DNA of 64,000 nucleotides from Sphingomonas sp. UNC305MFCol5.2 (GTDB lineage: Bacteria; Pseudomonadota; Alphaproteobacteria; Sphingomonadales; Sphingomonadaceae): NCBI RefSeq assembly GCF_000712135.1, contig NZ_JOOE01000001.1:1240001-1304000 (forward strand), written 5' to 3'. The position numbers were made by a program, and so were the translations under genes. The notes under the pieces are model-generated. The model ran no database searches and had not been told where the DNA came from. It worked only from the letters and a program-made list of their open reading frames with translations. Below are positions 8,518-18,676 of the stretch, one piece after another; the stretch's first letter is position 1, and every line of letters begins with the position of its first letter.

Positions 8518-8852
8518 TGTCGTGTATGTCCGCGCCCGCCCAGCCCTCGTCAATGCAGCCGCTCCAGGCGTACGACCCCTATTCGGGCGCGCTCCATCTG
8601 GTGATCGCCGGCGAGCTGCGCGAGATGCGCGACATGCTCGAGCGGCTTGCCGAAGTGCTCGTCGCCGACGAGCACTTCGGCGCCTCCTATCTCGAACAGC
8701 TCCAGTCGTTCGACTATCTGGTCCAGCATGCCGACGAATGCGTGAACCTGCTCGAACGCATCGCCGGCGGCGAGGATTCGCTGACCGCGATCGGCCATGT
8801 CCGCCTGGGCGTGGTGCAGGATCGCCTCCGAACCGCGCTGCGGGGCTGCTGA
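8517..8852 (+). CDS. Unknown small protein of the chemotaxis operon
   Basis: A 111-residue protein I do not recognise. It has a short disordered N-terminus followed by a predicted all-helical body (ELREMRDMLERLAEVLVAD, then EQLQSFDYLVQHADECVNLLERI). Amphipathic heptads suggest a coiled coil or four-helix bundle. It overlaps the cheD stop by one base and ends two bases before the motB start, so it is co-translated with chemotaxis and stator genes. No CheZ, CheX or FliY phosphatase is visible in the window. A role in CheY dephosphorylation or array structure is possible, but no catalytic signature supports it. Confidence 0.6.
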   Translation: MSCMSAPAQPSSMQPLQAYDPYSGALHLVIAGELREMRDMLERLAEVLVADEHFGASYLEQLQSFDYLVQHADECVNLLERIAGGEDSLTAIGHVRLGVVQDRLRTALRGC

Positions 8853-8853
8853 C

Positions 8854-9705
8854 ATGGCCAGCATTCCCAACGAACGGCCGATCGTCATCAAGCGGGTCAA
8901 GAAGGTCGCCGGCAAGCATCACGGCGGCGCCTGGAAGGTCGCCTATGCCGATTTCGTGACCGCGATGATGGCGTTCTTCATGCTGCTGTGGCTGATCTCG
9001 AATCCCGACAAGGAGCGGCTGAAGGGTCTCGCCCAATATTTCACGCCGACCGTGGGCGAAGCCTCGCCGACGACACCGCTTCAAGGTACGTCGGAGGGCG
9101 CGGGCGGGCGTTCGCGCAAGAACTCGACCGACAGCAGCAAGGCGCAGGGCACGCCCACCAGCGACGCCGCCGTCGCGGGCGCCGCGAGCGGCGGCACGGC
9201 GAATGTCCCCGATGCCTCGATGCGCGTGCTCGCCTCCGAGCTGCAGGTCGCGCTGGATCCCGCATCGCCGGACCCCCAGGCGAAACGCAACGTCAAGATC
9301 GACCCGAGCCGCGACGGCCTGCGCATCACGCTGATGGATACCGACCAGCAATCGATGTTCCGCGCCAACACCGCCCAGCTCAACCCCTATGCCCGCGGGA
9401 TGCTGACAAAGGTTGCGGCCAAGCTCGCCACCTCCGGCGCGCAGATCGCGATCGAGGGCCATACCGACGGCACCGGCGGCCAGAGCGACGCCAATTGGCG
9501 CCTGTCGGGCGAGCGCGCGCTTGCCGCCCGCTCGGCGCTGATCGCCTCCGGCATGACCACGGACCGTTTCGCCGAGATCGTCGCGATGGGCGCCACCCGG
9601 CCGGTCTATCCGGACCAGCCCGATCGCGCCGAGAACCGCCGCATCACGATCGTGCTCAAGGCCGAAGCCTCGGCGCTCCCCAGCGATTCCAGCTTCAAGT
9701 TCTGA
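8854..9705 (+). CDS. motB: Flagellar motor stator protein MotB
   Basis: A 283-residue protein with a basic N-terminus (IVIKRVKKVAGKHHGG), one membrane helix (YADFVTAMMAFFMLLWLI) carrying the proton-binding Asp, a disordered plug/linker region rich in Ser/Thr/Ala, and an OmpA-like peptidoglycan-binding domain (IAIEGHTDGTGGQSDANWRLS, then ENRRITIVL). The Asp and the MotA sequence suit a proton-driven stator. The start at 8854 follows the upstream gene by one base. Confidence 0.95.
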   Translation: MASIPNERPIVIKRVKKVAGKHHGGAWKVAYADFVTAMMAFFMLLWLISNPDKERLKGLAQYFTPTVGEASPTTPLQGTSEGAGGRSRKNSTDSSKAQGTPTSDAAVAGAASGGTANVPDASMRVLASELQVALDPASPDPQAKRNVKIDPSRDGLRITLMDTDQQSMFRANTAQLNPYARGMLTKVAAKLATSGAQIAIEGHTDGTGGQSDANWRLSGERALAARSALIASGMTTDRFAEIVAMGATRPVYPDQPDRAENRRITIVLKAEASALPSDSSFKF

Positions 9706-9715
9706 GGCAGAGACA

Positions 9716-10156
9716 ATGAAGAAGATCCTGTTTCTGCTCTTTATACTCCTCGCCGGCCTCGGCCTGGGCGGGGGTGCCGCATACGCCACCGTGATGCTGC
9801 TCGGCCCCAAGGCTCCGGCGGCCGCGAGCGCGCATGACGACGTCGAGCCGAGCTTCGTCGATGCCGGCAAGATCCTCGCGCCGCTCGTCTTCGCCGACGG
9901 TCGCCTTTCGGGATATGTCCAGTTTCAGGTTCAGCTCGAAGTGCCCGCCGACCAGGCCGAATTCGTGACCGCGCGGCTGCCGCTATTGCTCCATGCGATC
10001 AATATGCGCACCTATCGCACCCCGATGGCCGCGGGTCCGGACGGACTGATCCCCGATCTCGAGACCTTTCGGAAAGTCGTCATGGCCGCCGCCCCCGAAG
10101 CGTTCGGCGCCGGCGTTCTGCGGAAAGTCGCCGTTACCCAGGCGAACCCGGCATGA
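9716..10156 (+). CDS. FliL-like membrane-anchored protein (first of three FliL-type genes)
   Basis: The 146-residue product has an N-terminal signal anchor (MKKILFLLFILLAGLGLGGG) and a periplasmic domain with the FliL pattern (DAGKILAPLVFADGRLSGYVQFQVQLEVP, then a final VVMAAAPEAFGAGVLRKVAV). FliL proteins surround and modulate the stator, and the position directly after motB suits that. The canonical fliL is 31 kb away before fliM, so this copy may be specialised for the stator. It closes the motA operon. Confidence 0.65.
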   Translation: MKKILFLLFILLAGLGLGGGAAYATVMLLGPKAPAAASAHDDVEPSFVDAGKILAPLVFADGRLSGYVQFQVQLEVPADQAEFVTARLPLLLHAINMRTYRTPMAAGPDGLIPDLETFRKVVMAAAPEAFGAGVLRKVAVTQANPA

Positions 10157-10247
10157 CCCGGAGCGCAACTTTACTGAGATTACAGCGCCCCCTTTTTCGT
10201 GCCTATGCTGTGGGACGAGGGAGTCGCTTCGACCACGGAGGACAGCC

Positions 10248-10871
10248 ATGCACTTGACGAAGGCCCAGTCCGCGGAAGCGGGCCTCGCGCGCGATCGCGC
10301 ACCGCGCACCGTAACGACGCTGCTGGTCGGCAAGCTCCGGTGCAGCGGCATGATCGAGCATCTCTGCCGCGTCCGCAACGTCTCGGTGACGGGCATGATG
10401 ATCGAGACGCACTACACGCTCGGCTACGGCAATTGGGTGACGGTCGAATTGCGCAGCGGCGACCAGCTGCGGGGCAGCGTCGTCTGGAGCAGCGAAGGCC
10501 GCGCCGGCGTCGAATTCGCCGAGCCCATCGACGTCGATCACATCCTTGCCCAGGCCAAGGCCGGGCTCGAACGTTTCTGTGGCCCGGCGCCCCGCGCGCC
10601 GCGCTTCGACGTGACGTGCGCCGCGCGGATCACTTGTTTCGGCCGCCCTATCGACGTCACGCTCGAGAACATCTCGCAGAGCGGCGCCCGGATCGCGATG
10701 CCCAGGCCGCCGCGCGAGGATATCGAGATCATCCTCTCGGTCCCCGGCCTCCCCTCGCGCCGCTGTACGACGCGCTGGTCGAGCGAGGACAAGGCCGGCC
10801 TGATCTTCCTCGAACCGATCTCGTACAACGACCTCGCCCCCTGGCTCGAGCATTGCAACCTGGATAGCTGA
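10248..10871 (+). CDS. Tandem PilZ-domain protein
   Basis: This 207-residue protein holds two PilZ-like domains. The first (about residues 15-105) has the NVSVTGMMIE motif. The second (about 113-200) has RFDVTCAARI and NISQSGARIAM. Both N-x-S-x-x-G motifs match the c-di-GMP-binding signature with Asn for Asp. The arginine pair usually placed before it is weak in both domains. GGAGG precedes the start. YcgR-type PilZ proteins brake the motor, and the position between stator and export genes suggests c-di-GMP control of motility. Confidence 0.8.
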   Translation: MHLTKAQSAEAGLARDRAPRTVTTLLVGKLRCSGMIEHLCRVRNVSVTGMMIETHYTLGYGNWVTVELRSGDQLRGSVVWSSEGRAGVEFAEPIDVDHILAQAKAGLERFCGPAPRAPRFDVTCAARITCFGRPIDVTLENISQSGARIAMPRPPREDIEIILSVPGLPSRRCTTRWSSEDKAGLIFLEPISYNDLAPWLEHCNLDS

Positions 10872-10889
10872 TCCATAGCGGATCAAAAG

Positions 10890-10926
10890 CCCTCTCCCGC
10901 CTGCGGGAGAGGGTTGGGTGAGGGTG
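10890..10926. repeat. Left inverted-repeat arm of the DUF559 cassette
   Basis: This 37-base arm holds an internal hairpin (CCCTCTCCCGC / GCGGGAGAGGG) and then TTGGGTGAGGGTG. Its reverse complement matches 11304-11340 at 36 of 37 positions. It starts 18 bases after the PilZ stop. Confidence 0.85.
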
Positions 10927-10948
10927 TGTCAGGCGTTACGGAATACAG

Positions 10949-11344
10949 GTGCCGCGAATTCGCTCCACCAATCCACACGCAAAGCGCCTTCGACGTGAGG
11001 CGACGGATGTTGAGCGCAAGCTCTGGTCGATGGTGCGCAATCGCCAGCTCGCCGGCTACAAGTTTCGCTTCCAAGCCACCATCGGGCCCTATGTGGTCGA
11101 CTTTCTTTGCGCGGAGAAACGGCTGATCGTCGAACTCGATGGCGGACAGCACGGTCCCGAGGCAGATAGACGTCGCTCCAGCTTTCTTGAGGATCGAAGC
11201 TATGTCCTCCTGCGCTTCTGGAACAACGATGTGGTCGAGAATCTCGATGGCGTGCTGCAAGCGATAAGCGATCAACTGGCCGCAATGCCCGACCTACACC
11301 TCTCACCCTCACCCAACCCTCTCCCGCAAGCGGGAGAGGGCTAA
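10949..11344 (+). CDS. DUF559 (Vsr-like) endonuclease-fold protein
   Basis: A 131-residue protein of the DUF559 family, a PD-(D/E)XK endonuclease fold related to Vsr. Landmarks are RREATDVERKLWSMVRNRQL, FRFQATIGPYVVDFLCAEKRLIVELDGGQH (split across the catalytic Asp and Glu) and VLLRFWNNDVVENLDGVL. The start is a GTG. The last 13 codons and the stop are supplied by the right inverted repeat, so gene and repeat form one unit. Natural function is uncertain. Related genes are often flanked by the same repeats in sphingomonads, which suggests a mobile or repeat-maintained cassette. Confidence 0.8.
   Translation: MPRIRSTNPHAKRLRREATDVERKLWSMVRNRQLAGYKFRFQATIGPYVVDFLCAEKRLIVELDGGQHGPEADRRRSSFLEDRSYVLLRFWNNDVVENLDGVLQAISDQLAAMPDLHLSPSPNPLPQAGEG
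11304..11340. repeat. Right inverted-repeat arm of the DUF559 cassette
   Basis: This arm is the inverted partner of 10890-10926 with one mismatch. An identical 37-base copy in the same orientation occurs at 31086-31122. It encodes the C-terminus of the DUF559 protein. Confidence 0.85.
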
Positions 11345-11367
11345 ACAAAGGGCCCCGGTCGCCCTCG

Positions 11368-12114
11368 CTACGTCGCGAAACTCTTCACCAGCGATCCCGC
11401 CACCAGGGCCCAGCCGTCGACCAGCACGAAGAAGATGATCTTCATCGGCAACGATATCGTCGGCGGCGGCAGCATCATCATGCCCATCGCCATCAGCACC
11501 GCCGAGACCGCAAGGTCGATCACGAGGAACGGCAGCAGCAGCAGGAACCCGATCTCGAACGCGCGGCGCAGCTCGGAGATCATGAACGCGGGCGCCAAAG
11601 TCGTCAGCGGCGTGTCGGCGCGAGTAGCGATCGGCTTGTTCGCCAGATCGGCGAACAGCTTCAGATCGCTGTCGCGCACCTGGCCGAGCATGAACTTGCG
11701 GAACGGCTCGGCGGTCTTCTCGAACGCGACCTGCTCGGTGATCTTGCCCTTGGTATAGGGATCGACGCCTTCGTTCCACGCCTTCTCGAAGGTCGGCGCC
11801 ATCACGAAGAAGGACAGGAACAGCGCGAGGCTGATGATCACCGGGTTGGGCGGCACGCCCGGCGCGCCGATGCCGGTGCGCAGCAGCGACAGCGCCACCA
11901 CCATGCGGGTAAAGCTGGTGACCGTCATCAGCAGCCCCGGCGCGAGGCTGAGCACGGTCAGCATCAATACGAGCTGGATCGCCTTGGCCGAGAGCTGGCC
12001 CTCGCCCGCCCCGCCTCCCCCGAGATTGATGGTCGTGCCGCCGGCCGCCTGCGCGTGCGCCGCCACCGGCAGCAGCACGAGCGCGGCGACGGCCGCGATC
12101 AGGAATTTACGCAT
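11368..12114 (-). CDS. fliP: Flagellar type III export gate protein FliP
   Basis: The 248-residue protein has a cleavable signal peptide (MRKFLIAAVAALVLLP, then AHA) followed by the FliP core: LVLMLTVLSLAPGLLMTVTSF, TRMVVALSLLRTGIG, PPNPVIISLALFLSFFVM, and the C-terminal MISELRRAFEIGFLLLLPFLVIDL. With FliQ and FliR it forms the export pore. It overlaps the end of fliO by eight bases. The start at 12114 was chosen because it begins the signal peptide. Confidence 0.96.
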   Translation of the reverse strand: MRKFLIAAVAALVLLPVAAHAQAAGGTTINLGGGGAGEGQLSAKAIQLVLMLTVLSLAPGLLMTVTSFTRMVVALSLLRTGIGAPGVPPNPVIISLALFLSFFVMAPTFEKAWNEGVDPYTKGKITEQVAFEKTAEPFRKFMLGQVRDSDLKLFADLANKPIATRADTPLTTLAPAFMISELRRAFEIGFLLLLPFLVIDLAVSAVLMAMGMMMLPPPTISLPMKIIFFVLVDGWALVAGSLVKSFAT

Positions 12115-12673
12115 TGAGCGCCTCGCGCACCGCGGCGCGGTTCCAGCGCTTGGTGTCGCGCGGACGGCGGGTGCGCTTGCGGGGCGCGGAAGCGGGCAAT
12201 TCGACGATCGTCGCGTCGACGGACGACGGATCGGTCGGCTCGTCGTCGCTGTCCTCGACCTCGTCGTCATTGGCGCCGCGCACCGCGGCGATCTTCGCGC
12301 GCGAGAGATCGACGAGCTTGCCGAAGCTCCCGGCGAAGGCAGCGAGATCGGCCTGGAAATCGGCGGCGGGCATCGCCTGCTCAGGCGCCTTCGCGGCCAC
12401 GGGTTCGGGCGCGACGATGCCGGTCTCGAGCGTCACATGGCCCTCGGGGCCGATCAGGATGAGGTGTTCGCAACCATCGCGGCGGATCAATGCCACCGAG
12501 CGCTTGGCATCGACCGCCAGCCGCTCGACCAATTCGACGCGCTTGCGTGCCGAGCCCGAGACACGGCCCGGCAGCTTGATGTCGTACCGGCGGACTACCC
12601 AGAGCGCCCCGGCGAGCATGCCGAGCACGACGCCGAGCGCACCCACGGTGCGGATCATCGACAGAATATCCAT
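12107..12673 (-). CDS. fliO: Flagellar export assembly protein FliO
   Basis: A 188-residue protein with one N-terminal membrane helix (IRTVGALGVVLGMLAGALWVV) and a small cytoplasmic FliO domain (ELVERLAVDAKRSVALIRRDG, then HLILIGPEG). A long acidic and then basic tail follows. FliO assists FliP oligomerisation. It shares one base with the fliN stop, in the order fliN-fliO-fliP. Confidence 0.88.
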   Translation of the reverse strand: MDILSMIRTVGALGVVLGMLAGALWVVRRYDIKLPGRVSGSARKRVELVERLAVDAKRSVALIRRDGCEHLILIGPEGHVTLETGIVAPEPVAAKAPEQAMPAADFQADLAAFAGSFGKLVDLSRAKIAAVRGANDDEVEDSDDEPTDPSSVDATIVELPASAPRKRTRRPRDTKRWNRAAVREALNA

Positions 12674-12909
12674 CAGTGGCGCTGCTTCTTCACGAGCTCT
12701 GAGATTTCGAGCGACATCTGGTCGCCGTCGACGAGGATGCGGCCCTTGGCCACCAGCTCGCCGTTGACATAGACCAGGCTCGGATCGTCCTGGCCGCAAT
12801 CGAGCGGGATCATCGCCCCGCGGCTCATCTTGAGCATCTGCCGGATCGGCACCTCGGCCGAGCCGAGCACGATCGACAGGTCGATCATAATATCGTCGAG
12901 TACGGACAT
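12673..12909 (-). CDS. fliN: Short FliN (SpoA-domain) C-ring protein, copy 1
   Basis: This 78-residue protein is essentially one SpoA domain (IDLSIVLGSAEVPIRQMLKMSRGAM, then VYVNGELVAKGRILVDGDQM). FliN forms the base of the C-ring and docks FliH/export cargo. A second, longer FliN is encoded at 29304-29654. This copy lacks any N-terminal extension and heads the fliN-fliO-fliP operon, behind a promoter core and an upstream dyad. Confidence 0.92.
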   Translation of the reverse strand: MSVLDDIMIDLSIVLGSAEVPIRQMLKMSRGAMIPLDCGQDDPSLVYVNGELVAKGRILVDGDQMSLEISELVKKQRH

Positions 12910-12929
12910 GCGCGCCCCTTTCTGAGTGA

Positions 12930-12939
12930 CTTATAGGAA
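12930..12939 (-). promoter_or_regulatory. fliNOP promoter core
   Basis: The minus strand reads TTCCTATAAG, 20-30 bases before the fliN ATG. The upstream dyad at 12968-12980 supplies a GCAAAA element 36 bases from CCTATA. Confidence 0.6.
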
Positions 12940-12967
12940 GCTTTGTCCGGCCCCCGGCGCGCGACCC

Positions 12968-12980
12968 GGCAAATTTTGCC
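12968..12980 (-). promoter_or_regulatory. 13-bp dyad GGCA-N5-TGCC upstream of fliN
   Basis: The sequence GGCAAATTTTGCC is an almost perfect odd-centred palindrome (GGCAAAATTTGCC on the minus strand). It has the same form as elements before flgC, fliF, fliL/flgF and flbT. It resembles the ftr sites bound by FlbD in Caulobacter. Confidence 0.6.
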
Positions 12981-13014
12981 TAGGCGGATCAACATTCACG
13001 TGTCGCCCTCCTTT

Positions 13015-13211
13015 CCCTCTCCCCTTGATAGGGGAGAGGGTTACCGCAGCTTGGCGCTGTAGCGCCTAGCGGAGGTTGGGTGAGGGGTAGGTCGGCGCGC
13101 AACGCCGGGTGCCCGCTTTGCGGCCACACCCCCTCACCCAGCTCCGACTGAGACCGCGCTGAAGGAGCGCGGCCCAAGTCTACGCAACCCTCTCCCCCAA
13201 AGGGGAGAGGG
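13015..13211. repeat. Paired REP-like hairpins in the fliN-flgC gap
   Basis: Two hairpins of the CCCTCTCCCC/GGGGAGAGGG type (13015-13040 and 13188-13211) face each other around about 150 bases. The inner flanks (GGTTGGGTGAGGGGTAGG and the complementary CCCCTCACCCAGC) are also inverted. The 405-base gap contains no gene that I can support. Confidence 0.75.
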
Positions 13212-13255
13212 AAGAGAAGGGCCGGCGTTTATTTCCGCCTCTCGAACCCTCGCCC

Positions 13256-13275
13256 GGCAAGAATTGCCTACAATG
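13256..13275 (+). promoter_or_regulatory. flgC operon dyad and promoter core
   Basis: GGCAAGAATTGCC (13256-13268) is a GGCA-N5-TGCC dyad. It runs directly into CCTACAATG (13267-13275), a one-base variant of the CCTATAATG core. The flgC start is 40 bases downstream. The overlap of dyad and core suggests that a protein bound here would block rather than activate. Confidence 0.5.
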
Positions 13276-13314
13276 AGGGAAATGGCCGCTCGGCCGCTCT
13301 GGAGCTCGACTCAC

Positions 13315-13722
13315 ATGGACTTGAAAGCATCGCTCGGCGTCTCGGAATCGGGGCTTCGCGCCCAGTCGCTCCGGATGCGCGTGATCGCGGAAAACCTGGC
13401 CAACCAGGATTCGGTGGCGCAGACCCCGGGCGGCGATCCCTATCGCCGCCGCGTCGCGAGCTTCAAGGCCGAGGTCGATCGCGCCACCGGCGCCACCGGC
13501 GTCAAGGTCAACGGAATCGAGACCGACAAGTCCGACTTCACCCGCGTCTACCAGCCCGGCCACCCGGCGGCGGACAAGGAAGGCTATGTGCTCAAGCCCA
13601 ACGTCAACGGCCTCGTCGAGAGCGCCGACATGAAGGCCGCGCAGCGCAGCTACGAAGCCAATCTCAATGCCATCGAGGCCGCCAAGAGCCTGACGATGCG
13701 CACCATCGATCTTCTCAAGTAA
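13315..13722 (+). CDS. flgC: Flagellar proximal rod protein FlgC
   Basis: A 135-residue rod protein with SGLRAQSLRMRVIAENLANQDS at the N-terminus, GGDPYRRRVASF, and the C-terminal helix NGLVESADMKAAQRSYEANL. It lacks a signal peptide, as expected for a substrate of the flagellar export system. The ATG at 13315 is favoured over an in-frame ATG 51 bases upstream because it starts at the conserved family N-terminus. It is followed by fliE after 12 bases. Its usual partner flgB is 9 kb away. Confidence 0.94.
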   Translation: MDLKASLGVSESGLRAQSLRMRVIAENLANQDSVAQTPGGDPYRRRVASFKAEVDRATGATGVKVNGIETDKSDFTRVYQPGHPAADKEGYVLKPNVNGLVESADMKAAQRSYEANLNAIEAAKSLTMRTIDLLK

Positions 13723-13734
13723 GGGAAAAATCTC

Positions 13735-14049
13735 ATGTCAATCGGAGCACTTGATGCGGCCTCTGCCTATGGCAAGGTCGCAGGGATCGGCAGCGCCCTC
13801 GGCAAGCCCTCGGTCGGCAAGACCGACGGCGCGGGCGGCTTCGGCTCGATGGTCGAGGATCTCGTCACCGGCACCGCGCAGCAGATGCGGGTCGCCGAAC
13901 ACGCCTCGGCAATGCAAGTCGCCGGCAAGGGCGATCTGATCGACGTCGTAACCGCGATCGGTGCCGCCGAGACCGCGCTCGACACGATGGTCGCCGTCCG
14001 CGACCGCGTGGTCAGCGCCTATACCGACATCATGCGGATGCAGATCTGA
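13735..14049 (+). CDS. fliE: Flagellar hook-basal body complex protein FliE
   Basis: A 104-residue protein whose C-terminal half matches FliE (MQVAGKGDLIDVVTAIGAAETAL, then VRDRVVSAYTDIMRMQI). FliE links the MS-ring to the rod. It lies between flgC and fliQ. Confidence 0.93.
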   Translation: MSIGALDAASAYGKVAGIGSALGKPSVGKTDGAGGFGSMVEDLVTGTAQQMRVAEHASAMQVAGKGDLIDVVTAIGAAETALDTMVAVRDRVVSAYTDIMRMQI

Positions 14050-14052
14050 AGC

Positions 14053-14316
14053 ATGTCGCCGAGCGAGGTCATCCAGCTTGCCGAGGCGGCGTTGCTGCTC
14101 GTGCTCACCGTGGTGGGCCCGCTGCTGCTGACGTCGCTGATCGTCGGCACCGTCATCGGCCTGCTCCAGGCGCTGACGCAGATTCAGGAGACCACGCTCA
14201 CCTTCGTACCCAAATTGCTCGCGATGGGTCTCGTCTTCCTGCTGATGCTGCCCACCATGGGACAGGCGCTGTCCGGCTTCATGGCCAAGATCAGCGATCT
14301 GATCATCACCGGATGA
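14053..14316 (+). CDS. fliQ: Flagellar export gate protein FliQ
   Basis: An 87-residue protein with two membrane helices. Diagnostic stretches are VIGLLQALTQIQETTLTFVP and a C-terminal LLMLPTMGQALSGFMAKI. It overlaps fliR by four bases. Confidence 0.95.
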   Translation: MSPSEVIQLAEAALLLVLTVVGPLLLTSLIVGTVIGLLQALTQIQETTLTFVPKLLAMGLVFLLMLPTMGQALSGFMAKISDLIITG

Positions 14317-15071
14317 TCCTGCCCGCCGACCTCGAATTCCAGGTCTCCGCCTTCTTCATCGTGTTCGCGCGCGTCGGCGCGGTGCTGATGCTGTTGCCGG
14401 TGTTCGGCGAGGATTCGATCCCCGGCCGCATCCGGCTGATGATCGCCTTCGCCATGTCGGCCGCACTCTACGGCGCGCTCGGCGAGCCCGCGCGGGTCGC
14501 GCTGCAGGGCGGCGCGGTGCTTCCCGCGGTGATCGTCACCGAGCTGATGACCGGGCTCGCAATGGGCATGATCGTCAAGATCCTGTTCTTCGCGATCTCG
14601 ATCGCCGGTTCGATCGTCAGCATGCAGGTTGGCCTGTCCTCGGCGGTGATCTTCGATCCCGCGCAATCGGGCCAGGCGCCGATGCTCTCCAAGTTCGTCG
14701 GCATCGCCGCTGCGCTCGTGTGCATGGGGATGCAGGTCCATCACCTCTGGCTCGGGGCGATCATCCATTCCTATCAGAGCTTCCCGATCGGCGGCCTGCC
14801 TCCGATGCAGGATTTCGCCCAGCTCGCCATCGCCGCGGTCGGCCGCTCGATGACGCTCGGCATCAGCCTCGCCGCGCCGCTGATCGTCTATGGCATCGTT
14901 TTCAACGTCGCGCTCGGCCTGTCCGCGCGCATCGCGCCGGCGATCCAGGTCTTCTTCATCGCCCAGCCGCTCAACCTGCTGCTCGGGCTCAGCCTGTTCG
15001 CCGCCACCGTCGGCACCATGCTCACCGTCTTCGCCACTTCGATGGGTGACGCGATGCAGGGAGGCTGGTGA
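14313..15071 (+). CDS. fliR: Flagellar export gate protein FliR
   Basis: A 252-residue polytopic membrane protein. FliR features include FFIVFARVGAVLMLLPVFGE, TELMTGLAMGMIVKILFFAI, and the C-terminal PAIQVFFIAQPLNLLLGLSL. It overlaps fliQ upstream and flhB downstream (ATGA). Confidence 0.95.
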   Translation: MILPADLEFQVSAFFIVFARVGAVLMLLPVFGEDSIPGRIRLMIAFAMSAALYGALGEPARVALQGGAVLPAVIVTELMTGLAMGMIVKILFFAISIAGSIVSMQVGLSSAVIFDPAQSGQAPMLSKFVGIAAALVCMGMQVHHLWLGAIIHSYQSFPIGGLPPMQDFAQLAIAAVGRSMTLGISLAAPLIVYGIVFNVALGLSARIAPAIQVFFIAQPLNLLLGLSLFAATVGTMLTVFATSMGDAMQGGW

Positions 15072-16141
15072 TGTCGGGCGATACGGATCAGGAAGACAAA
15101 ACTGAATCCCCCACAGACAAGAAACTAGACGACGCCCGCCAACGCGGCGAGGTGCCGATGGCGCCCGAGATGAAGCACGCCGCGATGTTCGTCGCGGCGC
15201 TCGTCGTGATGGGTGGGCTCGGCACGTATACCATGCAGATGATGGGATCGCTGTTCGTGCGGCTATGGGGCAGCGCCGACGATTTCCGGATGGAGCCAGC
15301 CGGCGCGCAGGACTTCGCGACCGGCATTTTCGGGGCGATCTTCACTACCCTCACCCCGATCCTCGCCGCCCTGTTCGGCTTCGCCTTGCTCGGCGGTTTC
15401 CTGCAGGGTCGCCCGATGCTCTCGGCGAGCCGGATCAAGCCCAAATGGTCGAAGCTCAATCCGGTGACCGGATTCATGCGGACCTTCAGCAAGCAATCTC
15501 TGGTCGAGTTCTTCAAGACGCTCGCCAAGCTCTGCCTCGTCATCGGTATCGGCGCGTGGATCGCGTGGCCGCATGCCGCGACGATCGACCGGCTCGTCGG
15601 CGCCGACATGGTCGCGATGGGCATGGCCACGCACGACATCATCTGGGCGATGCTGGTGCCGATCGCGATGCTGGTCGGCGCGCTCGCACTGTTCGACTTC
15701 GCCTGGCAGCGCTTCGCCTTCTTCAAAAAGATGCGGATGACCAAGCAGGAGATCAAGGACGAGTACAAGCAGTCCGAGGGCGACCCGAAGATCAAGGGCA
15801 AGATCCGCCAGCTCCAGATGCAGCGCGCCAAGGGGCGGATGATGCAAAACGTCCCCAAAGCCAGCGTGATCATCACCAACCCGACACACTATGCCGTCGC
15901 GCTCCAATATGATCACGGCGCGATGAACGCGCCGGTGGTGGTCGCCAAGGGCGTCGACAATGTCGCGCTCAAGATCCGCGAGATCGCCGGCGAGCACAAT
16001 ATCCCGCTGGTCGAGAACCGCCCCCTCGCCCGCGCGCTCTATGCCTCGGCCGAGATCGATTATCCGATCCCCGTCGAGCATTACGCCGCCGTCGCCGAAG
16101 TGATCAGCTACGTGCTCAAAATCGCCAAGGCGAAGCGCTAG
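15071..16141 (+). CDS. flhB: Flagellar export switch protein FlhB
   Basis: The 356-residue protein has a charged N-terminus (DQEDKTESPTDKKLDDARQRG), four membrane helices, and a cytoplasmic domain with the self-cleaving NPTH motif at about residue 270 (VIITNPTHYAVAL). Cleavage there switches export from rod/hook to filament substrates, in concert with FliK. The ATG at 15071 overlaps the fliR stop. It is the last gene of the flgC-fliE-fliQ-fliR-flhB operon. Confidence 0.97.
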   Translation: MSGDTDQEDKTESPTDKKLDDARQRGEVPMAPEMKHAAMFVAALVVMGGLGTYTMQMMGSLFVRLWGSADDFRMEPAGAQDFATGIFGAIFTTLTPILAALFGFALLGGFLQGRPMLSASRIKPKWSKLNPVTGFMRTFSKQSLVEFFKTLAKLCLVIGIGAWIAWPHAATIDRLVGADMVAMGMATHDIIWAMLVPIAMLVGALALFDFAWQRFAFFKKMRMTKQEIKDEYKQSEGDPKIKGKIRQLQMQRAKGRMMQNVPKASVIITNPTHYAVALQYDHGAMNAPVVVAKGVDNVALKIREIAGEHNIPLVENRPLARALYASAEIDYPIPVEHYAAVAEVISYVLKIAKAKR

Positions 16142-16156
16142 GCCTTGCAGCCTATC

Positions 16157-16260
16157 GTCACCCCGGACTTGTTCCGGGGTCCACCAGGCATCCACCGGTA
16201 TGATAGAGGCTTTTGCCATCGCCTGCCGCGCAGTGGACCCCGGAACAAGTCCGGGGTGAC
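16157..16260. repeat. 28-bp perfect inverted repeat between flhB and katG
   Basis: Bases 16157-16184 (GTCACCCCGGACTTGTTCCG, continuing GGGTCCAC) are the exact reverse complement of 16233-16260. Each arm contains its own small palindrome. This is a second repeat family, distinct from the CTCTCCC type. It occupies the flhB-katG gap, where no gene is evident. Confidence 0.85.
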
Positions 16261-16345
16261 GGCGGGAGCGCTTGCGCCGCCCCACTGACACATCGAAAAC
16301 CCACCCTCTGCTGCACCGCGTCATTTATTTTGGCGTTCGTGCTGA

Positions 16346-18631
<2,286 letters not shown>

Positions 18632-18641
18632 TACCTGAACT

Positions 18642-18665
18642 CCCCTCCCTGCCTGCAGGGAGGGG
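18642..18665. terminator. Hairpin between katG and fliX (convergent genes)
   Basis: CCCCTCCCTGC pairs with GCAGGGAGGGG. It lies in the 45-base gap between the katG and fliX stops. The tail (ATAAGG) is T-poor, so it may be a repeat unit serving as a terminator. Confidence 0.5.
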
Positions 18666-18676
18666 ATAAGGTAGAA

